A stretch of 64,000 nucleotides of DNA from Erythrobacter sp. (GCA_027311945.1 DAICXZ010000008.1:123972-187971); one strand, 5' to 3'; shown: positions 45,057 to 55,102, counted from the stretch's first letter. Translations and numbers: made by a program. Notes: generated by a model not told the origin, from the sequence alone.

Positions 45057-46697
45057 TCAGCGCAGGGTCGAGCGCATCTGCCAGTCGAAGTTGGTGGTGG
45101 AATTCGCCGGGATCTGCACCTCGACATAGCGGGTGCCATTCTTCGTCAGCAGGCGCTCACGCGCGAATCGGTAGTCCCACCCCGCTTCCTGCCCGAGCGT
45201 GATTCGCATTGTCACGCTATGCGGATTGGCATTGGTGACCCGCGCGCGCATCGGCATCCACCGCGTGCCATAGGCATCGGGTTCACGCTCACCTAGCCGC
45301 GCGCATTGCGTAAAGACCTGCGGACTTTCGCCGATGTCCAGCTCCACATCCTGCCCGACTGCATAGTCGCGCAGGTCCAGCTCGCTCACCAGCATGTTAC
45401 CCGCTGGCGAGGGCTCGAACAGCGCCATATTGCCAAGCGGCAGCGCCGCGCCGAGGCCGTGCGCTGCGTCATTCTTGGTCATCAGCATCAGCGTGGCGGG
45501 CGTGAAGTCAGCCGGATTGTCGCGACTCGGAAAGGGCGTCCACGGTACGCAGTGGTCGGCGCGATAGACGATGCGTCCTTCGACTTCGGGCCGGTCGAGG
45601 AAGGCGACCTGCTTGAGACCCTTGGCCGATACGGTGACCGGTTCGGGGACGCGGTAAAGCTTGAGGTCCCCGAGATCTTCCTCGCTCGCCATCATTGCGC
45701 CAGTGACAAAAATTTCCTCGTCTGCCTCGGCGCGCATGCGCTGCATGACGGGCGCTGCCAAGGCCATTGGCGCCGGCGGAGGGACTGGCGGGTTGAAGTT
45801 AAGCTCAGGCGAGCCCGCCGCAGTGCTGCCAATCGGATAGCAGGTAAGCCGCAGAGGCCGAGCGCGCGGGGGCTCGGCCAGCCCCTCGAAATCGCTCTCG
45901 ACGTTGATCGTGCCCGCAACGGCCATCAGCTCGGCGTTCTCGAAGCTCTGGCCGTTGTCGTTGAGCACCGTCAGCCAGCTTACCAGCCTTAGCCGCGCGT
46001 CCTCACGCGCGCCCGCTTGCGCCAGCGTGGCGACATAGTTCGCCTCCCAGTCGAAGCCCCAGGCGAGATAGGAGAGCGTGACGGTGTAGGTGCCGCCGCT
46101 CGCATCGCGGGTGTCGATGGAGAACACCGGCTCGGACGAAAGTCCGGCGGGCACGCGCTCGAAGGCGAGGCTTTCGGGCAGGCCAGAGCAGCGCACCGGC
46201 TCGAACCCCTCGCTGGTCTGGAGCACCAGCCCGCCATCGGCGCGGGTGCGGACCACGGCGCTTTCGCTCACCTGTTCACCGGTGCCGGGATTGGTGCGCG
46301 TGATGCGCACGCGGTTGCCGAGCGTCCCGTCGACCAGCGCGGCGGGGCTCAGCAGGTCGGCATTGCGGTTCTTCTCGATGGTGCCGCCGGGCAGCCCGGT
46401 GACGATAGCTGAGACCGCCACCATGCCCTCGGCGACGCCCGTGAAGCGGATGCGCGATTCGCCCGGTGGCAGCGTGACCGTGCGAACCTCGGAGATCATT
46501 GCGAAGCCTTGCGGGTTGTCGCGGTTCAGCCGGTCGCCGGGTGCACGGTTGGGGTCGCGGTAAATGGTGACGGCTTGTTTGGTGGGGACGGAGGCTTCGA
46601 CTGTTGGGCGGTCTTGCGCGGCGGCGGGGGTGGAAGTGACGAAGCCAACCACGCCACAACCGGTCATCGTCATAGCGAGCACAGCGACGCGATCCAT
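45057..46697 (-). CDS. DUF4139 domain-containing exported protein (first copy)
   Basis: A protein of about 546 residues with an N-terminal export signal (VLAMTMTGCGVVGFVTSTPAAAQ; cleavage near AAAQ is likely, and the GC pair makes a weak lipobox possible). The mature part follows the DUF4139 pattern of beta-rich segments (VTLPPGESRIRFTGVAEGM, LSYLAWGFDWEANYVA). Its role is unknown. Around residues 285-335 a Pro/Ala-rich linker carries EEIFVTG (327-333), resembling a TonB-box. The start codon lies inside a palindromic repeat, so the native N terminus may have been replaced; ATGs at 46670 and 46664 are alternatives. Confidence 0.75.
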   Translation of the reverse strand: MDRVAVLAMTMTGCGVVGFVTSTPAAAQDRPTVEASVPTKQAVTIYRDPNRAPGDRLNRDNPQGFAMISEVRTVTLPPGESRIRFTGVAEGMVAVSAIVTGLPGGTIEKNRNADLLSPAALVDGTLGNRVRITRTNPGTGEQVSESAVVRTRADGGLVLQTSEGFEPVRCSGLPESLAFERVPAGLSSEPVFSIDTRDASGGTYTVTLSYLAWGFDWEANYVATLAQAGAREDARLRLVSWLTVLNDNGQSFENAELMAVAGTINVESDFEGLAEPPRARPLRLTCYPIGSTAAGSPELNFNPPVPPPAPMALAAPVMQRMRAEADEEIFVTGAMMASEEDLGDLKLYRVPEPVTVSAKGLKQVAFLDRPEVEGRIVYRADHCVPWTPFPSRDNPADFTPATLMLMTKNDAAHGLGAALPLGNMALFEPSPAGNMLVSELDLRDYAVGQDVELDIGESPQVFTQCARLGEREPDAYGTRWMPMRARVTNANPHSVTMRITLGQEAGWDYRFARERLLTKNGTRYVEVQIPANSTTNFDWQMRSTLR

Positions 46698-46771
46698 CGC
46701 GTACCTTCGCCTCTTGCGGCGACAGTGGGAGCTGGATTGCCGCGTCGCCTGAGGCTCCTCGCAATGACGAC
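46663..46771. repeat. Palindromic intergenic repeat overlapping a gene start
   Basis: The arms at about 46663-46698 and 46732-46771 are inverted, imperfect copies (read inward: GTCATCGTCATAGCGAGCAC on the left; the right arm begins TGGATTGCCGCGTCGCCTGA). The core CATTGCGAGGAGCCTCAGGC is a well-known dispersed repeat in many proteobacteria. Its translation (HCEEPQATRQ, AMDRVAVLAMT) appears at the N terminus of the adjacent open frame, which is typical of such insertions. Confidence 0.75.
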
Positions 46772-46804
46772 TGTAAGAGCTGACGAAGCGCACCGCCCGC
46801 GCCC

Positions 46805-48286
46805 TCAGTACTTTGTCTCGTAGGTCACGCGCACGACGCGCTCGCCATTGGCGGGCACGGTTACGCGGTAGAGGCGGGTGTCGGCGTTCAGCTGCTCGCC
46901 TGCAATGTCTTCCGACACCACGCGATAGTCGTTCGCCCAGTAGCCGCGATCGAGCCTCGATTGGCGGAACTCGACCGTGACCGGCTCGCTCTTCGCATTG
47001 GTGAAGCTGTAGCGCATCGTGGTGCGGTAGTAATCGACTGCGCGATCCACCTCGACTTCGCGCACGGTCTCGCCGTTCTCGATCACCCGGTAGCGCGCCG
47101 AGCGTTCGTAGTCGGCGGCAGTGATCTTGTCGCGGCGCTCGACCTCGACCTTGCTGAACACATCGAAGGCATCGCCGGTGCGCAGCGAAAGCACACTGCC
47201 CATCGGGGTGTGGCCGATGGAGTTCTCGCCGATGAACTGCGGGTTTCCGCTCGCATCGCGCTGGTAAAACCGCACTGTGCCCGCAGGCAGCGCATCACCC
47301 AGCCCGCCTTCGCGCGAGGAATTGAAACTGATTGCGGAGGACACGCTCTGCCAGTCGTCCCATGTCGCGAGCCAGCCGACCTCGGCGGAATAGATACGGC
47401 TCGCCGGAACGCCCTGCACGTCGAGGAAGCTGACCTGCTTGGTCTGGTTGTTGGCAATCGTGGTGCGGCCCTCGATCGGATAGAGGTAGAAATCGCCCAG
47501 CCGCTCACGCTCTGCACTCTGGGTGCCGGGGCGCACCATGTCGCTGCGGCGAACGTTGCGTCCGCCGCCCACATCGCCCGCCACCAGCAGCGTATCGGCA
47601 TTGGTGAAGGTGGTGCCGGTGGTGTTGGTGAGCGTAACCCAGCCCTGCATATCGACCGTGCCCTTCGCCTCGTCGAACAGTGCAACATAGTCGCTCGACC
47701 AGCCGAGGCCGGGAGTGAGATAACGGATCGACGCAGGCCGCGTGCCGCCGCGCGAACTTTCCAGATTAACCGAGAGCGTCGGCCGCGAGCGCAGGTTCGG
47801 CGGCAGCTCGTCGAAGATCACCCGCACCGGCAGGCCATCGTCGCGCAGCACCTCGACCTGTCCGTTCACCCGGATCACCACCCCGCCCACGGTCGAGAGC
47901 ACCTCGGCGCGTTGGCGCGTCTCGGCGCCGGTGGCCGGATTGGTGCGGATCAGCGTCACCTCCTGCCCCACCGCCTTTTCCATCAGCTTTTGCGGGGTGA
48001 GCAGGTCGAAATCGAAGTTCTGTTCGATGATCGTGGTATCGGCGGCGTTGAAGCTCAGAGTCTCGGGCCGGATCATCGCCGAGACATCGGGGAAGGTCAC
48101 GGTCGAGCGCCCGCGCGCGATATCGAGCTGACGCACGTCCTGCACCAGGCTCTGGCCGTTGTTGTAGATCGTTACCGCGAGATCGCCCTGCGCGCTTGGT
48201 TCGTTAGGGTCGCTCTGGGCATTTGCGCTTGCGGCAGTAGCGGCAAGCAAACAGGCGACAAACGTGGTGCGGGCGTGGCTGAGCAT
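46805..48286 (-). CDS. DUF4139 domain-containing exported protein (second copy)
   Basis: A 493-residue protein with a clear signal peptide (MLSHARTTFVACLLAATAASANA, then QSD). The body follows the DUF4139 pattern: VQDVRQLDIARGRSTVTFPDVSA-like N-terminal segment, LTPGLGWSSDYVALFDE and a C-terminal beta-rich region ending in VRVTYETKY. It is a paralogue of the protein encoded downstream at 45057-46697, with shared LLSP/LLTPxxL and RxTNPxTG features (IRTNPATG here, ITRTNPGTG there). Function is unknown; a periplasmic or surface location is expected. Confidence 0.83.
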   Translation of the reverse strand: MLSHARTTFVACLLAATAASANAQSDPNEPSAQGDLAVTIYNNGQSLVQDVRQLDIARGRSTVTFPDVSAMIRPETLSFNAADTTIIEQNFDFDLLTPQKLMEKAVGQEVTLIRTNPATGAETRQRAEVLSTVGGVVIRVNGQVEVLRDDGLPVRVIFDELPPNLRSRPTLSVNLESSRGGTRPASIRYLTPGLGWSSDYVALFDEAKGTVDMQGWVTLTNTTGTTFTNADTLLVAGDVGGGRNVRRSDMVRPGTQSAERERLGDFYLYPIEGRTTIANNQTKQVSFLDVQGVPASRIYSAEVGWLATWDDWQSVSSAISFNSSREGGLGDALPAGTVRFYQRDASGNPQFIGENSIGHTPMGSVLSLRTGDAFDVFSKVEVERRDKITAADYERSARYRVIENGETVREVEVDRAVDYYRTTMRYSFTNAKSEPVTVEFRQSRLDRGYWANDYRVVSEDIAGEQLNADTRLYRVTVPANGERVVRVTYETKY

Positions 48287-48366
48287 CTGGCGAATCTTCC
48301 CTCTCGTAAAGCTTACATTGAGGTAGCACGGCCTGAGCGCGCGCTGAACGGTGAGCTGACCGAGGG

Positions 48367-50874
48367 TCAGCCCCGGCGCGAGCTGGCGGTCAGCACTTCG
48401 GCAACCTTGTCGGCGATCTGCTGCACGCTGAAGGGCTTGGGGATGAAATGCATGGCAACGATGTCGATCTGGTCGCGCAGCTGCGCCTCGGCATAGCCTG
48501 ACATGAACAGAATCGGCAGATCGGGCGCGACCTCGCGGATCGCCAAGGCCATGGCCGGGCCGTCCATCGCGGGCATCACCACGTCGGTCACGACCATGTC
48601 GAACTGCTCGCCGTCGCGCACGAGTTCGAGGCCCTCATCGCCATCGCTGGCGGTGGTCACTTCGTAGCCCTGCCGCGTCAGCGCACGTTCGGCCACGGCG
48701 CGCACCATGTCTTCGTCCTCGACCAGCAGGATGCGCCCACCACCTGCCCAGTTGCGCGCCTCTTCCTTCACCTCGACCTTCTTCAGCTCTTCCTCGCTCG
48801 CCTCGTGAACGGGCAGGTAGATAGTGAAACGGGCCCCGGCGGGTCGACCATTGGCACCCTGCACGTTGCTGGCGAAGATGAACCCGCCAGACTGCTTGAC
48901 GATGCCATAGACCGTCGACAGGCCGAGCCCCGTGCCCTTGCCCAAGTCCTTGGTGGTGAAGAACGGTTCGAAAATCTTGCCGATCACCGCAGGCGCGATG
49001 CCGCCGCCGGTATCCTCGGCGATCAGGGCGGTATAGTCACCCGCAGGAATGATTTCCGAACCCATGCGCCTGATGTCGCCCGCCTCGACACGACGGGTGG
49101 TGAAGGTGAGCGTCCCGCTTGCCCCTTCGCCCCCGCCACTTGTCTGGATCGCGTCGCGGGCATTGACCGCGAGATTCATGATCACCTGTTCGAGCTGCCG
49201 CGGATCGGCGCGCACTGCGCCGAGGTTGCGATCATGCCGCACTTCGAGCGTGATCTTCGCGCCAAGCAGACGCTTGAGCATCTGCGTGACCTCGCTCATC
49301 ACGTCAGGCAACTGGAGCACTTCGGGCTGCAAGGTCTGCTGGCGCGAGAAGGCAAGCAGCTGGCGGGTCAGGCTCGCGGCGCGGTTCGAGTTGGCCTTGA
49401 TCTGCTGGATATCGTCATAGTCGCTGTCACCCGGCGTGTGGCGCAGCAGCATGAGGTCGCAATAGCCGATAATCGCGGTGAGCACGTTGTTGAAATCGTG
49501 CGCCACACCGCCTGCGAGCTGGCCCACCGCCTGCATCTTGGTCGCCTGTGCGACCTGCCGGCGCAGGCGGGTCTCCTCGGTGGTGTCGGCAAGGCTGAGC
49601 AGCACCGCAGCCTCGCCCATCCCGCGCACGCCCGCAAGGCCAAGGCTGGCCGGTTCGTCGGGCTCGACCGAGAGCCTGACGGCGATGTCTCCGCTTGACG
49701 CAGGCCCCTGCGCATAACGGCGCACGGCATCGCTCATCGCGGTCTTGTCGCGGGAAATCACGAGGTCGGAAGGATAGGGCGGCAAGCTGTGCGCATCGAG
49801 CCCGGCGGCGCGGCGGAACGCGGGATTGGCGAACAGGAAGCGGCCATCGCGGTCGGTCATCGCCAGACCCAGCGGGAGTTGCTCCAGCAATGCTTCCAGC
49901 TGCCCCGCCTGCCCCTTGGCATCGCCTCCGGTGCCGCCCAGCCCCATTCCAGCATCGACCAGCAGCATCAGCGAAGCAGGCTGAACCGCAGCAGGAGCAG
50001 TGCCCTCGATTGGCGCAGGCTCGGCCACGGGCGCTGAGAGCGGAACCTGCCACAAGGTCTGGGGCGAGCCCTGGCGCCCCTCCCGCGCGAAATGGATGCG
50101 GTCGCGGTCGTCGCTGCGCAACAGCTCGGCAAACTCCTGCCCGGCGAGCGTTGCCAACCCATCGCCGCAGGCGCGCGCGGCCAGTTCGCGGTTGGCGGCA
50201 AGGATCGTCCCTTCCGGCCCCACCAGAGCCAGACACAGCCCCGCCTCGCCGAACATGCTGCCGAACGGCCCGCGCAGCCACGCGGCCATGTCGGCCAGCG
50301 TATCGACCTCCTCGATCGGTGCGAACGACCAGATCATGTACTCGTCGGCCCGCCCGGCCCGGCGCGCGCCAACCCGCCAGCGATGCCCATCACCCTCCAC
50401 CTCGCGCACGGTGGCCTCGCCATCGCGCCAGGCCTCGCGCGCCATCACCGCCAGAGCTTCGCTGCCGCCCCCATCCAGAACCATGCGCGGCGGAGCATGC
50501 CGGCTGCCAAACGCCTGCTCGAACCCCGGATTGGCGCAAACCAGCCGATTGGCCCGGTCGGTAATGGCGATGGCGGCTCCCGCCTTGGCCTTGCCCACCA
50601 CCGCGCCGGACGTGCTCTCGATGGCCGCCAGCGTGACGGACCAATCGATCAGCACGTCCTGCACGTCGGCGGCGGGTCGCTGGGCGCGCATCGCCATCGC
50701 GGCGGCGAGCATCATCGCCGCCAGCCCGCAGGCAAAGCCCAGCGCGACCAGCGGCATTCCGCTCACCCAGTATATGAGCCCCCCGCTTGCAACGAGCGCA
50801 GCCGCAAGCGCCGCCAGCTCGATCACTTGCCTGGCGCGGCTTGTCTCATGGGGTATCTTAAGCGAACGATTCAC
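48367..50874 (-). CDS. cckA: CckA, hybrid sensor histidine kinase of the CtrA pathway
   Basis: An 835-residue hybrid kinase. Two membrane helices lie at residues about 17-38 and 42-62, then PAS-like domains (about 90-440), a HisKA domain with phospho-histidine H459 (GGVAHDFNNVLTAIIGYCDL), an ATPase domain (VMNLAVNARDAI, GTGLGLSTVYGIV) and a C-terminal receiver with D764 (VVTDVVMPAMDG). CckA passes phosphate through ChpT to CtrA and CpdR and so controls the cell cycle, motility or gene transfer. The GTG at 50874 overlaps the stop of the DUF2062 gene (GTGA); the frame's extension upstream is antisense-like overlap with that gene and is rejected. Confidence 0.93.
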   Translation of the reverse strand: MNRSLKIPHETSRARQVIELAALAAALVASGGLIYWVSGMPLVALGFACGLAAMMLAAAMAMRAQRPAADVQDVLIDWSVTLAAIESTSGAVVGKAKAGAAIAITDRANRLVCANPGFEQAFGSRHAPPRMVLDGGGSEALAVMAREAWRDGEATVREVEGDGHRWRVGARRAGRADEYMIWSFAPIEEVDTLADMAAWLRGPFGSMFGEAGLCLALVGPEGTILAANRELAARACGDGLATLAGQEFAELLRSDDRDRIHFAREGRQGSPQTLWQVPLSAPVAEPAPIEGTAPAAVQPASLMLLVDAGMGLGGTGGDAKGQAGQLEALLEQLPLGLAMTDRDGRFLFANPAFRRAAGLDAHSLPPYPSDLVISRDKTAMSDAVRRYAQGPASSGDIAVRLSVEPDEPASLGLAGVRGMGEAAVLLSLADTTEETRLRRQVAQATKMQAVGQLAGGVAHDFNNVLTAIIGYCDLMLLRHTPGDSDYDDIQQIKANSNRAASLTRQLLAFSRQQTLQPEVLQLPDVMSEVTQMLKRLLGAKITLEVRHDRNLGAVRADPRQLEQVIMNLAVNARDAIQTSGGGEGASGTLTFTTRRVEAGDIRRMGSEIIPAGDYTALIAEDTGGGIAPAVIGKIFEPFFTTKDLGKGTGLGLSTVYGIVKQSGGFIFASNVQGANGRPAGARFTIYLPVHEASEEELKKVEVKEEARNWAGGGRILLVEDEDMVRAVAERALTRQGYEVTTASDGDEGLELVRDGEQFDMVVTDVVMPAMDGPAMALAIREVAPDLPILFMSGYAEAQLRDQIDIVAMHFIPKPFSVQQIADKVAEVLTASSRRG

Positions 50875-51455
50875 TCGGCAGGATGTAGCAGCTTTGTCCG
50901 CGCCGGTCGCCGGCTCCACTTGCGGGCAACTACGACGCGCCAGACCAGGCCACCAATCAGATAGCCGAGCGCCGCGCTCACAATCGACAGCACCACAAAC
51001 CCGAAGGCCGTCACCCCGGCGGTTTCGAGAAACCAGCCGAACTTGTCCCAGAAGCCTCCGGCGGACAGGCTGGGATTGGCCGCATTGAACGTCGCCGCAT
51101 CGAACTTCAGCACGAAGCGCCCGACCTTGTTGGCCACGATCAGCCAGAACGGCACGGTAAAGGGATTGGTGACGAAGGTGATCAGCGCCGCCACCGGCAG
51201 GTTGGCCCGCGCGGGCAACGCCAAAAAGGCGGCAAGAAAAATCTGCCCGATCGGCACGATAAAGGCGGCGAACAGGCCCAGTGCGACTCCGCGCGGAACC
51301 GACCGGCGCGTGAACCGCCACAGCTCGGAATGGAGAAACCGGTGTGCAATCGGCGCAAGCCAGCGATTCTGCGCCATTTCCTCACGCTGCGGCATGGCAG
51401 GCAGCAGCGAACGCCAGCCGCCTTTCGCCCTTTTGTCGCGTTTGTCGTGAGTCAT
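50871..51455 (-). CDS. DUF2062 domain-containing membrane protein
   Basis: A 194-residue protein with two or three hydrophobic segments. The family core SVPRGVALGLFAAFIVPIGQ and FVTNPFTVPFWLIVANKVG is clear. Function is unknown. It precedes cckA with a GTGA overlap, so the two are coupled; this pairing is frequent in sphingomonads. Confidence 0.85.
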   Translation of the reverse strand: MTHDKRDKRAKGGWRSLLPAMPQREEMAQNRWLAPIAHRFLHSELWRFTRRSVPRGVALGLFAAFIVPIGQIFLAAFLALPARANLPVAALITFVTNPFTVPFWLIVANKVGRFVLKFDAATFNAANPSLSAGGFWDKFGWFLETAGVTAFGFVVLSIVSAALGYLIGGLVWRVVVARKWSRRPARTKLLHPAE

Positions 51456-51583
51456 TGCGTGGGCGCTCTTACACCTTTGTTGTACCTGCGAAAGCGGTCT
51501 TTAGACGGGAAGAGAAAAACCATCGCTTAACGGCGTGATCAAAATCTTACGAAGCAGCCTTGCCTCGCGGCTGGTCCACTCGC

Positions 51584-52066
51584 TTAGCCCTTTTCGCGCA
51601 TCAGGCGGGCCTTGTCGCGCTGCCAGTCGCGGTCCTTGATCGTGGCGCGCTTGTCGTGCGTCTGCTTGCCCTTGGCCAGCGCCAGCTCGACCTTGGCTCG
51701 CCCGCGCGAATTGAAATAGACGCTCAGCGGCACGAGCGTCATGCCCTTGCGCTCCACCGCACCGAACATCTTTTCGATCTCGCGTTCCGACAGCAGCAAC
51801 TTGCGCGGCCGCTTGGGCGTGTGATTGAAGCGGTTGCCGTGGCTGAACTCGGGAATGTTCGAGTTGATCAGCCAGACCTCGCCGTCCTTCACCTCGGCGT
51901 AGCTTTCGGCGATGTTGCCCTCGCCCTGGCGCAGCGACTTCACCTCGGTGCCTGTCAATACGAGGCCTGCCTCATAGACATCCTCGATATGATAGTTGAA
52001 CTTCGCCTTGCGGTTTTCCGCGACGATCTTGAGCTTGTCGAATGCTGTGGGTTTAGGGCGCGCCAT
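51584..52066 (-). CDS. smpB: SsrA-binding protein SmpB
   Basis: A 160-residue protein, the usual SmpB length. [32 protein letters not shown] and the C-terminal basic tail ([15 protein letters not shown]) are diagnostic. With tmRNA it rescues stalled ribosomes. The tmRNA gene itself is not in this window. The ATG at 52066 gives the family start MARPKP; the frame's upstream extension to 52309 is rejected. Confidence 0.96.
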   Translation of the reverse strand: MARPKPTAFDKLKIVAENRKAKFNYHIEDVYEAGLVLTGTEVKSLRQGEGNIAESYAEVKDGEVWLINSNIPEFSHGNRFNHTPKRPRKLLLSEREIEKMFGAVERKGMTLVPLSVYFNSRGRAKVELALAKGKQTHDKRATIKDRDWQRDKARLMREKG

Positions 52067-52218
52067 AAGGTGGTGGCATGTAGGGTGGGCAAGGCCCTTT
52101 TGCAAAGTCTTCGCGCGGTTGCGAGCCAAGGCTGCGAGAAGCGGAGGATAACGCTTGTATTGGAAGTAATGATCGCACAACATTTCGCCAATTGGCGGAA
52201 ACGGGGGTTGCTTTCGCG

Positions 52219-54198
52219 ATGAATAGAATAATTGTCCGGCTTGCACGGCCAATTGCCGTGCTGGCACTGGCCATTTTTGCCGCACCATCAGCGCAAGCTC
52301 AGGATGCACCTCCGCTCGAAGCCTATGGCGACCTTCCTGGCATCGAGGATATGGCGATCTCGCGCTCGGGTGACTATCTCGCCGTGTTCACCACCCTGAG
52401 AGGCAACCGGCAGGTTCTGGTGCTCGACAGCGAACAAAAGATCGTTCGCAGTTTCGCTGTGGGCGAGATGAAGTTCCGCGGCTTCAGTTTCATTGGCGAC
52501 CAAGCCCTGCTGCTCAATCGCAGCGAGACAGTCGAAGCGGGACTGGGATTTACCGCCGACCGCTACGAACTTACTCAGGCGCTGGTGCTGCCGGTTGATC
52601 CCTCGACTGAGCCGGGCCTTGTCTTCGGCGGCCGCCCCAACCTGATGAACTCGGTTTTCGGCAATTACGGCATCCGTCCTCATGGCGAGGGCTATCGCGG
52701 CTATTTCGGAGCGATCCAGTACAAGCGAGACGGCCGGATGGGTTGGGCCTTCGATCATGGCCGCCCGTTCCTTTACGCGCATGATTTCACCACCGGCGAG
52801 CAGGACCGCATCGCCTATGCGCCGCCTGAAGGGGTGCGCCGCGACTGGCTCGTCGATGGCGAAGGCAATGTTGCGGCCACCTTCGATATCTCCGACTCGA
52901 GCGGCAGTTGGGAAATCCGCAACGGATCAAACGAGACTATTGCCGGAGGAAATGAGCGGGAGGGCGACGTCGGACTGGTGGGATTGGGGCCGGATGGCGC
53001 GTCGGTCATCTATTTCGAGCAAAGCCCGGATGATGAGAAGACTCACTGGTATTCGATTCCCCTCGAAGGCGGCGAGGCCCAGCCCTATCTCGATGATCTG
53101 CCGGTCGACCGGCTCTACTGGGACCGCGATACGGGTCAGCTGACCGGCTACTATTCACCCGACGAAACCGACGACGGCAGCGCAGCGAAGGGACTTGTGA
53201 TGTTCGATCCCGCGCTGCAACGGCGTGCGCGGATGGTTTTGGCCGCATTTCCCGACGGCAACCCGCGCTTGATGGACTGGACACCCGATTTCTCAGTCGT
53301 GCTCGTGCATACGCAGGGCGACGGCGATTCCGGCACCTGGTACTGGGTGGACCTCGCTGCGCGCCGAGCCGATCCGATCGGCGCGGACCGCCCGATGATC
53401 GCCCCCGAGCAAGTCGGCCCGATTTCCACCATGACCTACACCGCGCAGGACGGGTTGGAGATGGACGCGATCGTCACTCTCCCGCCAGGGCGCGAGGCGG
53501 AGAACCTGCCGGTAATCGTGCTCCCGCACGGGGGCCCCCACGCGCACGACGAGGAAGGGTTCGACTGGTGGGCGCAGGCTTTTGCATCACGCGGATACGC
53601 CGTGATCCAGCCCAACTTTCGCGGCTCCACCGGGCAAGGGCAGGATTTCGAGCGCGCGGGCTACGGCCAATGGGGCCGCAAGATGCAGACCGACATCTCC
53701 GACGCCCTTGCCGCCCTGGCCGAACAGGGCGTGGTCGATCCGGCACGCGCCTGCATCGTCGGCGCAAGCTATGGCGGCTATGCCGCGCTTGCGGGCGTGA
53801 CCTTGCAGCAGGGGCTCTATCGCTGCGCAGTCTCGGTGGCAGGAATCGGCGACATTGGCCTGATGTACCGCACCGAAAACCGCGAATCGGGCCGCAACCG
53901 CCTGTTCCGGCGCTCACTGCGCGAAGAGCTGGGCGATTCGAAGGAGTGGGACGCGATCTCTCCGCGCAAGTTCGCCGCGCAGGCCGACGCCCCGATCCTG
54001 CTGATCCACGGGCGCGACGATACGGTGGTCGACTTCGACCAAAGCGCGAAGATGGCCGATGCCCTGAAAGACGAAGGCAAGCCCTACAAGCTGGTCGAGC
54101 TGGAGGGCGAAGACCACTGGCTCTCGCTCGCCGTCACGCGGCAGCAGATGCTGAGCGAAACCATGGCCTTCGTGCAGGAATACAATCCGGCCGACTAA
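52219..54198 (+). CDS. S9 family serine peptidase (prolyl oligopeptidase-like), exported
   Basis: A 659-residue protein with a signal peptide ([21 protein letters not shown], cleavage before QDAPP). Residues about 40-400 form a beta-propeller-like region, and residues about 410-659 an alpha/beta hydrolase. The catalytic triad is S517 ([10 protein letters not shown]), D601 (HGRDDTVVD) and H633 (EGEDHWLS). It probably degrades peptides in the periplasm, as dipeptidyl or acylaminoacyl peptidase; specificity is unknown. It sits on the opposite strand between smpB and dapA. Confidence 0.88.
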   Translation: MNRIIVRLARPIAVLALAIFAAPSAQAQDAPPLEAYGDLPGIEDMAISRSGDYLAVFTTLRGNRQVLVLDSEQKIVRSFAVGEMKFRGFSFIGDQALLLNRSETVEAGLGFTADRYELTQALVLPVDPSTEPGLVFGGRPNLMNSVFGNYGIRPHGEGYRGYFGAIQYKRDGRMGWAFDHGRPFLYAHDFTTGEQDRIAYAPPEGVRRDWLVDGEGNVAATFDISDSSGSWEIRNGSNETIAGGNEREGDVGLVGLGPDGASVIYFEQSPDDEKTHWYSIPLEGGEAQPYLDDLPVDRLYWDRDTGQLTGYYSPDETDDGSAAKGLVMFDPALQRRARMVLAAFPDGNPRLMDWTPDFSVVLVHTQGDGDSGTWYWVDLAARRADPIGADRPMIAPEQVGPISTMTYTAQDGLEMDAIVTLPPGREAENLPVIVLPHGGPHAHDEEGFDWWAQAFASRGYAVIQPNFRGSTGQGQDFERAGYGQWGRKMQTDISDALAALAEQGVVDPARACIVGASYGGYAALAGVTLQQGLYRCAVSVAGIGDIGLMYRTENRESGRNRLFRRSLREELGDSKEWDAISPRKFAAQADAPILLIHGRDDTVVDFDQSAKMADALKDEGKPYKLVELEGEDHWLSLAVTRQQMLSETMAFVQEYNPAD

Positions 54199-54220
54199 GC
54201 CTGTGGATCAGGCCGCAGGA

Positions 54221-55102
54221 TCAGGCGATCCCGGCTCCGTCCATCGCTGCGTCCACCGCTGCCTTGGCCTCGTCCGAGATCGGGGCGATCGGCAGGCGGG
54301 TGTCGGGCGCGAACCAGTCGAACAGCTTGGAAAGCGCATACTTTACCGGCGACGGGCTGGCATCGGCAAACATCGCCCGGTGCAGCGGATAGAGCCGCTC
54401 GTTCAGCTCGCGCGCAGCCGCATAGTCGCCAGCGGCCGCCGCCGCATGGAAATCGGCGCAGAGCTTCGGCGCGACATTCGCCGTCACCGAAATGCAGCCG
54501 ACCTGCCCCAGTGCATAGCCCGCCAGCGCCAGCGGATCGTCACCCGAAAGCTGGCAGAAATCGGGCCCGGCACCCATGCGCTGCGCCACCACGCGGGTGA
54601 GGTCGCCGCTGGCATCCTTCAGCGCCACGATCTTGCCGGGAAAGCGCCGCGCCAGTTCGATCACCGTCTCGGGCAAGATGTCGGTCACGGTGCGGCCGGG
54701 CACGTTATAAAGCACGATCGGCAGGTCGGCACGTTCGGCCAGATAAGAGAAGTGGGCAAGCAGGCCATTCTGGCTTGGCCGGTTGTAATAAGGGGCGACC
54801 AGCAGGAGCGCATCAGCCCCGGCCAGCTGCGCTTCCTTGATGTGCCACAGCGCGGTCTGCGTATCGTTTGACCCTGCCCCCGCGATCACCGGCACACGCT
54901 TGTTGGCAACTTCCGCGCAAATCGAGATCACGCGGTGGTGCTCGTCATTATCCAGCGTGGCGCTTTCACCGGTGGTGCCACAGGGGACCAGCGCCGAAGA
55001 GCCGTTCTCGATCTGCCACTCGATAAAGCGGCGATAGGCCTCTTCGTCGACCCGGTTGTCGACAAACGGCGTGGCAAGGGCTGGAATTGATCCGGAAAAC
55101 AT
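54221..55102 (-). CDS. dapA: 4-hydroxy-tetrahydrodipicolinate synthase
   Basis: A 293-residue TIM-barrel enzyme that condenses pyruvate with aspartate semialdehyde, the first step of the lysine and diaminopimelate branch. The Schiff-base lysine is K162 (VALKDASGD), with Y132 (LYNVPGRT), T43/T44 (CGTTGE) and Y106 (APYYNRP) completing the active site. It is divergent from slt with about 110 bases between the starts. Confidence 0.96.
   Translation of the reverse strand: MFSGSIPALATPFVDNRVDEEAYRRFIEWQIENGSSALVPCGTTGESATLDNDEHHRVISICAEVANKRVPVIAGAGSNDTQTALWHIKEAQLAGADALLLVAPYYNRPSQNGLLAHFSYLAERADLPIVLYNVPGRTVTDILPETVIELARRFPGKIVALKDASGDLTRVVAQRMGAGPDFCQLSGDDPLALAGYALGQVGCISVTANVAPKLCADFHAAAAAGDYAAARELNERLYPLHRAMFADASPSPVKYALSKLFDWFAPDTRLPIAPISDEAKAAVDAAMDGAGIA

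Noticed and set aside
50875..51321. Upstream extension of cckA to 984 residues
   Set aside because: The extra part overlaps the DUF2062 gene in another frame, and the GTG at 50874 forms the usual GTGA overlap.
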